From NCBI GenBank assembly GCA_016926695.1, contig JAFGOB010000167.1, positions 1 to 8,398 of the forward strand: a stretch of 8,398 bases of DNA. The letters are read 5' to 3'. Source of the DNA: Dehalococcoidales bacterium. GTDB taxonomy: Bacteria > Chloroflexota > Dehalococcoidia > Dehalococcoidales > UBA3254. The position numbers and the translations under genes are program-made. The notes beneath the pieces were generated by a model, which was given only the letters and a program-made list of their open reading frames with translations, was not told the origin of the DNA and ran no database searches. Below, piece by piece: positions 1 through 5,715 of the stretch (within the stretch, counting starts at the first letter, position 1; every line of letters starts with the position of its first letter).

Positions 1-89
1 AAGGGTGGTTCCCTAAATTCCGGAATACTGGCTCTATACCAACCGGAGCTGCGGCTCCCTAACACCGGTGTCGACAACCACACAAAGGA

Positions 90-196
90 GGGTGCTGTGA
101 TGTGGTTTGCATATGTAATTTTATGTGATAACGATTCTGTTTTAAAGGACATACCAAAAAGGTCCTGCCTGCCGGCAGGCAGGGGGTGCTGTGATG
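90..196 (+). repeat. 13-bp direct repeat of a start-codon region
   Basis: The sequence GGGTGCTGTGATG occurs at 90-102 and again at 184-196. Each copy carries a ribosome binding site edge and a GTG-ATG double start: the first for the GIY-YIG-like fragment, the second for the RhuM fragment. Nothing outside the 13 bases matches. The copies may be the scar of a recombination between start regions, or two genes may have shared a leader. What is seen is the exact repeat; its origin is inference. Confidence 0.6.
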
Positions 197-204
197 GCGA
201 ATAA
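100..204 (+). pseudogene. GIY-YIG-like nuclease N-terminal remnant
   Basis: A strong AAAGGAGGG site at 84-92 precedes an ATG at 100. The reading frame begins MWFAYVILCDNDS, which resembles the first strand of GIY-YIG family nucleases (usually MW-x-Y-V/I-L-x-C-x-D-x-S). The expected continuation, a Y-K-G-H-T type motif, is found only in another frame: FKGHTKKVL, from 141. This points to a small deletion near 137-141 that broke the gene. The original frame runs on to TAA at 202-204 (34 codons) through the 20-bp palindrome and into the RhuM start. The rest of the ~80-100 residue GIY-YIG domain is absent. The family call rests on about 20 residues, so it is tentative; a chance short ORF with a good ribosome binding site is the alternative. 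Confidence 0.4.
164..183. repeat. Perfect 20-bp palindrome
   Basis: CCTGCCTGCCGGCAGGCAGG is a perfect inverted repeat with no spacer and also has an internal CCTG/CAGG periodicity. It lies directly before the RhuM start, and its last three bases contribute to the AGGGGG ribosome binding site. It follows immediately on the broken GIY-YIG-like fragment. It has the look of a dispersed extragenic palindrome, but no second copy occurs in this window, so repeat status is inferred. In RNA it would form a very stable hairpin that could partly mask the RhuM ribosome binding site. Confidence 0.7.
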
Positions 205-616
205 AAACGAAAACAACCTCATTCTCTATCAGGATGAAAACAGCATAACCAAGGTATTCGTACGTTTTGCTGACGAGGATTTGTGGCTGACTGAATTACA
301 GATTGCGGAAATATACGATACGACACAGCAGAATATTAACCAACACATCAGAAACATTTACAAGGCTGGCGAATTGCCAACGGAGACAACTTCCAAGAAA
401 TTTTTGTTAGTTCGTTCCGAGGGCACACGACAAGTCGAGCGTAATATCGACCATTACAATCTCGATATAATTATCGCTATCGGCTACCGTGTGCAGTCGC
501 AGATTGCCACTCGCTTTCGCCGCTGGGCTACCCAGCGTTTGCACGAGTATATCCAAAAGGGCTTCGCGAGGGATGACGAGCGGCTAAAACAAGGCGGCGG
601 CCGTTATTTCCGTTGA
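191..616 (+). pseudogene. RhuM-family protein, N-terminal fragment
   Basis: The 141-residue product matches the start of RhuM (virulence protein) family members. It has a KVFVRFADEDLWLTELQIAEIY segment near residues 20-42, a TTQQNINQHIRNIY stretch near 44-57 that looks like a DNA-binding helix-turn-helix, then R-x-V-E-R-N-I-x-H-Y-N-L-D near 80-92 and the ending DDERLKQGGGRYF. Full RhuM proteins continue well past this point, so roughly the C-terminal half is missing. The reading frame stops at TGA 614-616, five codons after GGG, and the DNA there already belongs to an OLD-family ATPase in another frame. AGGGGG at 181-186 suits a start at ATG 194 better than GTG 191. RhuM genes are often carried in restriction and defence islands. 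The fragment might still be translated, but it is most likely a relic. Confidence 0.75.
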
Positions 617-834
617 TGAGGCTGGCGTTGATGTTGTTTTCAACAAAGGCGTTAATGCTGTAATTGGTGAAAATAATAGTGGAAAATCAGCGCTTATTGA
701 TGCGATACGAATTGCCTTTTCAACCATCCCATATAACTAAAGAAATTTATTTCACTAGGGAAGACTTCCATATTAATCATCGTGGTCAGAGAGCGGAAAC
801 AACGCAAATTGATGTTTATCTTGACGATGTTCCC
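603..834 (+). pseudogene. GajA-like OLD-family ATPase fragment (frameshifted)
   Basis: Translating from 603 gives a run starting VISVDEAGVDVVFNKGVNAV, followed by the Walker A motif GENNSGKS (669-692) and ALIDAIRIAFSTIPYN, ending at TAA 738-740. The homologous sequence resumes one frame over at about 733-741 with KEIYFTREDFHINHRGQR and AETTQIDVYLDDVP. Together these are the first ~80 residues of an OLD (overcoming lysogenization defect) family nuclease, an ABC-type ATPase that normally carries a C-terminal Toprim nuclease. About 15-20 N-terminal residues, the Walker B region and the whole Toprim domain are missing, and there is a frameshift. The downstream helicase fragment identifies this as the GajA side of a Gabija-type pair. 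Nothing suggests that it is functional. Confidence 0.72.
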
Positions 835-1119
835 AACAAACACAAAAACTATACTAATCACACTTTATCCTCCATCCACGGTGTCAAAGGAGAAACATAT
901 GATGCTATCTTATTACTAATAGAAAGTCGTACCGGAAAAACTCTTACCCCCTCTTTTCTTAATACGGGCAATTTAGGGCTGGAACTTATGCGCATAGCAT
1001 ATGTAGCAATGACAAGGCCGCGAAAACTGCTTGCGGTTGCTATGCCAAATATAAAAAGCACAAAAGATTATGGTAGATTTCCTAAAGCCAATTGGGATTA
1101 TGAGTATATGGGATATTGA
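835..1119 (+). pseudogene. GajB-like UvrD helicase, C-terminal fragment
   Basis: The same open frame that holds the end of the OLD fragment continues with LSSIHGVKGETYDAILLL, which is the UvrD/Rep motif V type segment (H-G-V-K-G-E-T). It then gives ELMRIAYVAMTRPRKLLAVA, the motif VI region with the arginine used in ATP hydrolysis. It ends with a short tail at TGA 1117-1119. This is the last ~90 residues of a superfamily 1 helicase; the ~400 residues carrying Walker A, Walker B and most of the 2A domain are absent. In Gabija loci the OLD nuclease gene is followed directly by a UvrD-like helicase gene, so one deletion from inside gajA to near the end of gajB explains the join at about 829-865. 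The segment between SRTGKTL and LELMRIAY also looks shortened. Confidence 0.72.
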
Positions 1120-1150
1120 TGCCGAAGACGCGGGCAGTCCGGACAATAAA

Positions 1151-1197
1151 TAAACGTCGGCGTACATCTCCGAAAGCTATACACCGACGCTTTTTCC
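1151..1197 (+). terminator. Hairpin with T-run after the Gabija relic
   Basis: CGTCGGCGTA (1155-1164) pairs with TACACCGACG (1180-1189) in nine of ten positions around a 15-nt loop, and CTTTTTCC follows. It sits about 30 bases after the relic's stop codon and fits an intrinsic terminator on the plus strand. Read on the minus strand the hairpin is followed by TTTATTTATT, so it may also stop transcripts coming from the MmgE/PrpD gene. The 133 bases from here to that gene show nothing else convincing. Confidence 0.5.
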
Positions 1198-1329
1198 TGC
1201 AATACACTCGCACCCGACCGTAAAGTTCTTTTAGCCTTCTTTATGGCAGGTGCCCTTACTCCGTTGGATTAAAGGTGAACTGGGGTGCCGCATTTTTCTA
1301 AGCCTGTTATCAGCCTTGGCGTGAGCTTT

Positions 1330-2748
1330 TTATTTCGTTACCTCTTTCATTACCTTTTGAATATTGTCCACGTTCTCCAGATCGGTGAAAAGCTTGATAG
1401 CCCGGTCGATCTGACCTTCGGTCAATACCCGCAGGGCATTATGTCTGAACTTGTCCGCCAGTTCATCCTGTGTCATGGCTGACTCCGTGCCTGATCTGCC
1501 GTGGGGATAATCCTTTTCCGCGTAGAACGTTTGTCCCCTGGCCTTGACCTCGACTTTTGCCGGAACGACCGAGGGATCCCTGGGCGACGGTGTATGGTAT
1601 TCTTCCCAGGATACCTTGTCCATGAATTTAATAATCGAGGGGTTCCTGAGTGTTTCGGGGTCCAGCCAGTCTATACCGATTTTTACCCTGTGTGCGGCGA
1701 CTGAAAAGAGGTAACGGGCGTTGAACTGGGCGTCTTCAATATTATTTAGCGTCTTGTTGCCGTAAAGAGGATGGTCCATGGGCACCATGGCGTAGGCATG
1801 TACACTCTCGATTTCGTCAGGAGTAAGGTTATTGTTATCGATAATTTCGTAGAAGCAGTCAAGCAGTCCGTGCCAGACGGAGCAACTGGGATAAGGTTTA
1901 TATTGCATGCGGAAGTTATACAGCCAGGACCTGCCCAGCTCTTCAGTAAGGTGTTTAGGATACCAGTCCTTATAACCTACCATATACCAGAAACCGTTTT
2001 CAGGGTCGTCGAGCTGTGTTAAATCTCCCGTATAACCCATCTGGGCATAAAAAACCGCCGACAAAGCTCCCATGCTCTGAAATCCGGGCGCGCCGTATTT
2101 TAAACTCCAGCGCTGTCCGGCGGAGCCGTATCTGCCGTGCGTCATGACAATACAAAGGTGTCCCGCGATTCCGAGGGCATGGGCCAGTTGTATACGGTCC
2201 AGTCCCAGTATCCTGCCTGCCCCGGCAGCCGCCCCGAAATTGGAGTAGGCATTGCCGTGACGCTTGAGATGATGCGGTATGGGTTTAGCCTGCACTTCCT
2301 TAGGGTCGAGGACCTGTCGAAGCGTGGCCCTGGCCAGGCGGGTGGAGATTTCCAGTCCGATGGCTGTGGAAAGGATCAGTTCCCTGCCTGTCGCTCCCCC
2401 ATTTTCCGCCATGGTCAGGATAGCAGGCAGGACGTAGGAGGGTTCGTTACCGCTGGCGATCATGGAAATGTAGTCCGGTGTATACATCAGTTCCCCGTTG
2501 ATCAGGGAGGCAGTGGACAGGCCGACCTTAAACCCGCAACCGATAACCGAGGCTTCAGGAGGACCTCCGAATCTCTTTGCCAGGGACAGGTTGATCTTTC
2601 CCTTGTCGGTCTGTGAAGCCACCAGCGCGCAGCCTACGGCATCCATCAGGATCATCTTAGTCTCCTGGACGATGTCGGGCGGCAGGTCTTCAAACCTGGC
2701 TTTCAGCGCAAAATCGGCATACTGCTGGATAATTGTATCTTGCGGCAT
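1330..2748 (-). CDS. MmgE/PrpD family protein
   Basis: The 472-residue protein is full length for the MmgE/PrpD family, which includes 2-methylcitrate dehydratase, cis-aconitate decarboxylase and iminodisuccinate epimerase. Members act in the cytoplasm on di- and tricarboxylic acids. Family marks are the DAVGC turn (36-40), NGELMYTPDYISM (84-96) where many members have NG-x-x-x-H-x-x-DYDD, the Gly/Ala-rich FGAAAGAGRILGLD (171-184), AHALGIAG (189-196), the W-S-L-K-Y-G-A-P-G-F-Q-S-M-G segment (214-227), YKPYPSCSVWH (283-293) and KFRHNA (433-438). The ATG at 2748 has AAAAAGGAG ten bases upstream. The altered 84-96 motif lacks the usual His and second Asp, so the substrate probably differs from the characterised enzymes. 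It is transcribed divergently from the enolase-superfamily gene, with a promoter of its own in the spacer. The family is certain; the reaction is unknown. Confidence 0.9.
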   Translation of the reverse strand: MPQDTIIQQYADFALKARFEDLPPDIVQETKMILMDAVGCALVASQTDKGKINLSLAKRFGGPPEASVIGCGFKVGLSTASLINGELMYTPDYISMIASGNEPSYVLPAILTMAENGGATGRELILSTAIGLEISTRLARATLRQVLDPKEVQAKPIPHHLKRHGNAYSNFGAAAGAGRILGLDRIQLAHALGIAGHLCIVMTHGRYGSAGQRWSLKYGAPGFQSMGALSAVFYAQMGYTGDLTQLDDPENGFWYMVGYKDWYPKHLTEELGRSWLYNFRMQYKPYPSCSVWHGLLDCFYEIIDNNNLTPDEIESVHAYAMVPMDHPLYGNKTLNNIEDAQFNARYLFSVAAHRVKIGIDWLDPETLRNPSIIKFMDKVSWEEYHTPSPRDPSVVPAKVEVKARGQTFYAEKDYPHGRSGTESAMTQDELADKFRHNALRVLTEGQIDRAIKLFTDLENVDNIQKVMKEVTK

Positions 2749-2827
2749 TTCTTTTTCTCTCCTTTTTGAATGTACTGTTAATGCGATTGATTAAAACAGC
2801 CCGGATATTTTATTATGATGTATCCTG

Positions 2828-2857
2828 ATTGTACAATACCCCTGCCGGAACGATCAA
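2828..2857 (-). promoter_or_regulatory. Sigma70-type promoter for the MmgE/PrpD gene
   Basis: Read on the minus strand, TTGATC (2857-2852) and TACAAT (2833-2828) are separated by 18 bases. The -10 box matches consensus at five of six positions. The start of transcription would fall near 2821, leaving a leader of about 70 bases before the ATG at 2748. Confidence 0.5.
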
Positions 2858-2901
2858 TATATGCCAAAGTAAAATGAAGGATGCTGTGCTTGAAGCGTGG
2901 T

Positions 2902-2930
2902 TTGACTCAAGAGTTGAATCGAACTAGAAT
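2902..2930 (+). promoter_or_regulatory. Sigma70-type promoter for the enolase-superfamily gene
   Basis: TTGACT (2902-2907) and TAGAAT (2925-2930) are separated by exactly 17 bases, and each box matches consensus at five of six positions. The expected start is near 2937, about 40 bases before the ATG at 2978. The minus-strand promoter lies 45 bases away, so one regulator could bind between them and control both genes. Confidence 0.6.
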
Positions 2931-2977
2931 ATACACCAAACATGCTGTAATTGAAAAAAATATTTCAGGAGAGGTAT

Positions 2978-4150
2978 ATGAAAATTACCAAAATTGAGTG
3001 TATTCCTATCTATATCAAGTACAAACATGCCAGCCATATGGGAGGACGTGTGATACCGGGAGCGGAACCGGTGATTGTAAAAATCCATACTGATGAGGGA
3101 ATTACCGGTATAGCTGAAGCCGGACATACCTCTCTGGGATATATCGGTGAGGGACAGGATTCCCTGATGGGAATAATCAACAACCTTTTCTCTCCCATGA
3201 TACTTCTCGGAGCGGATCCTATGCAGATCGAGAAGCTGACAACCAAAATGGACAGGATGACCAAGCATAATAACCAGGCTATAGCAGCCATTGATTTCGC
3301 TCTGCATGACCTGGTAGGCAAGAAATTGGGAGTCCCCGTTTACCAGCTTTTGGGCGGGCTGTGTAACCCTAAAATTCCGCTGGGTATGGTGATTTCGTAC
3401 GGTCCTCCGGACTGGGTGGCGGAAAAGGCCGTGGAGGTCAAGAAGGCCGGTTTCAAGAGCATCAAGCTCAAAGTTTCTCCAGGAGAGACGGACAAGGACG
3501 TTGAGAATATTAAAGCCGTCAGGGAGGCGGTGGGTTATAATATCAAGCTGGGCATGGACGCCAACGGCGGCTGGGACTATTTCCAGGCGCTTGATGCCCT
3601 GAAAAAGATGGAGAAATACGACCTCTTTATGTTTGAGCAGCCGGTGCCGTGGTGGGATATCGACGGCATGGCCAGGTTGAGGCAGAAGGTGGGTATCCCC
3701 ATATGTGCGGATGAGGCCGCAACCGAGCTAAGCCATGTGATGGAGATTGTCCAGAAGAATGCGGCGGATGTATTATTTATCAAGGTGGCCAGGGTGGGCG
3801 GCCTTTCCAAGTCACTCAAGTGGCTGTCCATCGCCAGGGCGGCCAACCTGCCTGTAATGTGCGGGTGTCTGACCGGTACGGGTTTCGAGTCCGCGGCGCA
3901 GACCCATCTTCTGGCAGCCAGCGAGTGGATGGGGCATCTCGAGCATGAAAACAACGGACCGCTTCATCTGCATGACGTGTATGATACCGTCACCAATCCG
4001 ATTACCGATGATATTGCAATAAATCTTCCCAGGTACGAGAACGGCTATCTCTATCCGCCGGAGGGTCCGGGCCTGGGTGTGGAACTGAATGAAGACCTGG
4101 TAAAGACGCTGATTACCCCCGGAAAGCAGCCGACCGTGGTATCACTGTAA
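2978..4150 (+). CDS. Enolase-superfamily enzyme (mandelate racemase/muconate lactonizing type)
   Basis: The 390-residue protein has the two-domain plan of this superfamily: an N-terminal capping domain (about 1-125) and a barrel domain with the catalytic residues. The KxK motif is K163-L-K165. The metal ligands are D194 (MDANGGWD), E220 (FEQPVP) and D245 (ADEA). The second catalytic lysine is K269 in FIKVARVGGLSKS. This Lys/Lys arrangement places it in the muconate lactonizing enzyme subgroup rather than the mandelate racemase His/Asp group. Such enzymes abstract a proton next to a carboxylate in a Mg-dependent reaction: cycloisomerases, dipeptide epimerases, N-acylamino acid racemases and o-succinylbenzoate synthases. 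The ATG at 2978 is chosen because AGGAGAGG at 2967-2974 lies just upstream; an in-frame TTG at 2951 has no such site. The neighbouring MmgE/PrpD gene suggests a carboxylic-acid substrate, which cannot be named from sequence. Confidence 0.9.
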   Translation: MKITKIECIPIYIKYKHASHMGGRVIPGAEPVIVKIHTDEGITGIAEAGHTSLGYIGEGQDSLMGIINNLFSPMILLGADPMQIEKLTTKMDRMTKHNNQAIAAIDFALHDLVGKKLGVPVYQLLGGLCNPKIPLGMVISYGPPDWVAEKAVEVKKAGFKSIKLKVSPGETDKDVENIKAVREAVGYNIKLGMDANGGWDYFQALDALKKMEKYDLFMFEQPVPWWDIDGMARLRQKVGIPICADEAATELSHVMEIVQKNAADVLFIKVARVGGLSKSLKWLSIARAANLPVMCGCLTGTGFESAAQTHLLAASEWMGHLEHENNGPLHLHDVYDTVTNPITDDIAINLPRYENGYLYPPEGPGLGVELNEDLVKTLITPGKQPTVVSL

Positions 4151-4152
4151 AA

Positions 4153-4205
4153 ACCGGTTTCCGGTAAGCAAGGAAAAAAGCAATGCCGGCATAGTCGTCC
4201 GGGCA
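4153..4205 (-). terminator. Convergent intergenic terminator candidates
   Basis: The 66-base gap lies between two convergent genes. Read on the minus strand, TGCCCGG (4205-4199) pairs with CCGGCA (4189-4184) with one bulge, and a TTTTTT run follows five bases later (4179-4174). A second small hairpin, ACCGG-AAA-CCGGT (4165-4153), is followed by T bases that overlap the stop codon of the enolase-superfamily gene. Both fit termination of the ATP-grasp gene. No comparable T-run serves the plus strand. Confidence 0.4.
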
Positions 4206-4216
4206 ATACTTCCTTT

Positions 4217-5290
4217 TCACTTCATTTCGCTGGACTGACTGATACAGGGAGGTAACGCGGGGATATGCGATTCAAATGTGTTTCTCCAGGAGGGGTGTCT
4301 GTGGGCGGCAAGCTGTATCACGCGGTTTCCAAAATCGCTGTAGGTATAGCCCATATGATCAGCGGCTAATATGGTGCTGGTGTCCGGACTGATATCCGAA
4401 TTGGGATTTACGTCTATGACGTAGAAAATGCCGTTTTTCAGGCGCATATCAATCCGGGCATAGTCCCGGCAGCCCGAGACCAGGTAAGCGGATCTGCAAA
4501 CACGTTCAACATTGCGGTATGCTTCTTCGCTGAGCGGAGCAGGGAGGACTGTATTAATTTTCTGGTATTGTTCAGACTCCGGTATGAATTTGGCTTCATA
4601 AGAGCAAAGCCTGTCGCGTTCATCTTTGAACGAAGAAAATTCCATCTCGGCCGGAGGCAGCATATCAATTCTGCCGTTTCCCCAGAGTGAAACGTGCAGC
4701 TCCCGTCCGTCAATAAAGTCCTCTACCATGGCCGGCTGACAGTATGAATCGATTATAAAGCGGACCCTGTTACTGAGTTCTTCTTGCGTGAAACAAACAG
4801 CGTTGCGGTCTATCCCTTCGCTGCAGTGTTCGTTGGAGGGTTTGACAATGGCCGGGAAGCGGTTCCATGTCACTTCGGAAGGATGATTGTACAATTGCCA
4901 TCCGGGGGTCTTGATTCCGGATCTGTCCAGGAGTGACTTTATTCGGCATTTATCCTGGGTAAGGGCGATGGTAGCCGAACTTGCACCGGTGAATGTAAAG
5001 CCCTTTTGTTCCAGGTACTCCGTTACGAGCCATTCACTGTGATGTATGCCGGGGATGCTTTCACACCAATTGAAGACTATGTATTCGTGAGGATCAAATT
5101 CAGATAGGACTACATCGAGATTATCCGAGGTTATCGGAACCGGGGTGGTTTGGTATCCGGCAGAACTAATAGCCGTATCCAACTGTGAGGTTACGTTGAG
5201 CACCTCATCTTGCTCCTTTACTGACCAGGCAGGGTCCAGATTAAACAGCAACAGTATGGATAAATCTGATAGGCAGGAATTTACCTGCAT
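4217..5290 (-). CDS. ATP-grasp ligase related to D-Ala-D-Ala ligase
   Basis: The 357-residue protein is close to the usual length of D-alanine-D-alanine ligase homologues. ATP-grasp features appear in order: FTFTGASSATIALTQDK near 98-114, the ATP-binding lysine in FPAIVKPS (K150), a small loop with EGI (158-160), VEDFIDGRELHV (189-200), YEAKF (231-235), and the metal-binding end D281 (ARIDMRL) with VIDVNPNSDISPDTS (291-305). D293 and N295 are in the expected places. Canonical Ddl enzymes have an E-x-N-T-x-P-G end; here it is D-V-N-P-N-S-D. It is therefore an amino-acid or peptide ligase-like relative rather than a clear cell-wall Ddl, and it stands alone instead of in a mur cluster. The ATG at 5290 follows an in-frame TGA immediately upstream, so translation cannot begin earlier in this frame, yet no ribosome binding site sits at normal distance. 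The substrate is unknown. Confidence 0.85.
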   Translation of the reverse strand: MQVNSCLSDLSILLLFNLDPAWSVKEQDEVLNVTSQLDTAISSAGYQTTPVPITSDNLDVVLSEFDPHEYIVFNWCESIPGIHHSEWLVTEYLEQKGFTFTGASSATIALTQDKCRIKSLLDRSGIKTPGWQLYNHPSEVTWNRFPAIVKPSNEHCSEGIDRNAVCFTQEELSNRVRFIIDSYCQPAMVEDFIDGRELHVSLWGNGRIDMLPPAEMEFSSFKDERDRLCSYEAKFIPESEQYQKINTVLPAPLSEEAYRNVERVCRSAYLVSGCRDYARIDMRLKNGIFYVIDVNPNSDISPDTSTILAADHMGYTYSDFGNRVIQLAAHRHPSWRNTFESHIPALPPCISQSSEMK

Positions 5291-5310
5291 TCAGGGATTC
5301 CCAGTTCCAT
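5281..5310 (-). CDS. Nine-codon upstream ORF overlapping the ATP-grasp start
   Basis: AGGAGGGAG (5323-5315) is the best ribosome binding site in this leader and lies at ideal distance from an ATG at 5310. That ATG opens the frame MELGIPECR and stops at TAA 5283-5281, which overlaps the ligase start codon by a few bases. The ligase could be translated by reinitiation after this stop. Alternatively, a one-base difference would fuse MELGIPE directly to the ligase as its true N-terminus. Both readings explain why the ligase ATG has no site of its own. Confidence 0.35.
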   Translation of the reverse strand: MELGIPECR

Positions 5311-5340
5311 TATTCTCCCTCCTGAAACCGGCTGCGGTGT

Positions 5341-5370
5341 ATCATAAACGCCGGCTGCTCTTTTTATCAA
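5341..5370 (-). promoter_or_regulatory. Sigma70-type promoter for the ATP-grasp gene
   Basis: On the minus strand TTGATA (5370-5365) and TATGAT (5346-5341) are 18 bases apart, and each matches consensus at five of six positions. Transcription would begin near 5334, about 24 bases before the upstream ORF and 44 before the ligase ATG. Confidence 0.55.
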
Positions 5371-5426
5371 TATCAATGTCGGTGAAATTTATGCCGCGCT
5401 GAGGCGGCCTGACATTGGCCCAACCA

Positions 5427-5468
5427 GCTAAAAAGCTAAATTAATTTTAGCGTATTACCGTAGGGTAA
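5427..5468. repeat. Cluster of three short inverted repeats
   Basis: Three small dyads follow one another: AGCT-AAAA-AGCT (5427-5438), GCTAAA-TTAAT-TTTAGC (5435-5451) and TTACC-GTAG-GGTAA (5455-5468). They lie 57-98 bases upstream of the ATP-grasp -35 box, between that promoter and the terminator of the PRC-barrel cluster. They could be operator sites or structured RNA; no function can be assigned. Confidence 0.35.
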
Positions 5469-5475
5469 ATCAATG

Positions 5476-5514
5476 AAAAAAGAACCGGAATTCCTTTTCG
5501 TCAGAAGTCGGCTC
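5476..5514 (-). terminator. Terminator of the PRC-barrel cluster
   Basis: On the minus strand GAGCCG (5514-5509) can pair with CGGTTC (5487-5482), with one G-U pair and a 21-nt loop, and TTTTTT follows directly (5481-5476). It lies about 40 bases after the stop of the 54-residue gene. The long loop makes this a moderate candidate. Confidence 0.4.
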
Positions 5515-5550
5515 CCTGCCCATGATATCTGATAAGGTGTTTATTATTTC

Positions 5551-5715
5551 CTATATTCTCAAGATCTGAAGATCATGAGTACGTCTTAAGCTATCTGCTT
5601 CAGGCATCAAAGTTGCCCGTTTGCCATTGCGTTTCTCGACTACGGCGACTGATTTATTATATGTAATATTAATATTATCAGTCGTAACTGCTTCCTCAAG
5701 CTTGGTTGTCCTCAT
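5551..5715 (-). CDS. Small 54-residue protein coupled to the PRC-barrel gene
   Basis: The frame starts at ATG 5715 inside the last codons of the PRC-barrel gene, overlapping it by 20 bases, and ends at TAG 5553-5551. GGAGGA (5728-5723) sits seven bases before the ATG, an ideal ribosome binding site placed within the upstream coding sequence, so translation is probably coupled. The product starts MRTTKLEEAVTTDNINITYN and ends DLQILRI. It is hydrophilic, with a basic stretch KRNGKRATLMPEADSLRR near 28-45, and has no membrane segment or Cys/His metal motif. I do not recognise the family. Two hairpin-like sequences fall inside it: an AT-rich inverted repeat (5646-5684) and a GATC stem (5558-5579). 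The binding site, tight overlap and sensible amino-acid composition argue for a real gene; its role is unknown. Confidence 0.55.
   Translation of the reverse strand: MRTTKLEEAVTTDNINITYNKSVAVVEKRNGKRATLMPEADSLRRTHDLQILRI

Noticed and set aside
3..62. Open frame ending in NTGSIPTGAAAP, possibly the tail of an upstream gene, with a small GGAGC/GCTCC hairpin at 45-58
   Set aside because: Only 19 codons are visible, no family is recognisable, and the hairpin has no T-run after it.
1249..1286. GGTGCC repeats as a mobile-element end or attachment site
   Set aside because: The copies are only six bases long with no further matching sequence or nearby integrase.
2137..2616. Long plus-strand frames opposite the MmgE/PrpD gene
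   Set aside because: They are antisense shadows of a well-conserved enzyme gene and show low-complexity, unlikely protein sequence.
3577..3954. Minus-strand 125-codon frame opposite the enolase-superfamily gene
   Set aside because: It lies wholly antisense to a gene with all catalytic residues in place and has no recognisable domain.
5558..5579. Hairpin CTCA-A-GATC around TGAA as a transcription terminator
   Set aside because: It lies within the end of the 54-residue reading frame and no T-run follows on either strand.
5311..5695. The apparently gene-free 385-base stretch as a riboswitch or non-coding RNA
   Set aside because: It resolves into a small gene, a terminator candidate, short dyads and a promoter; no riboswitch core pattern was seen.
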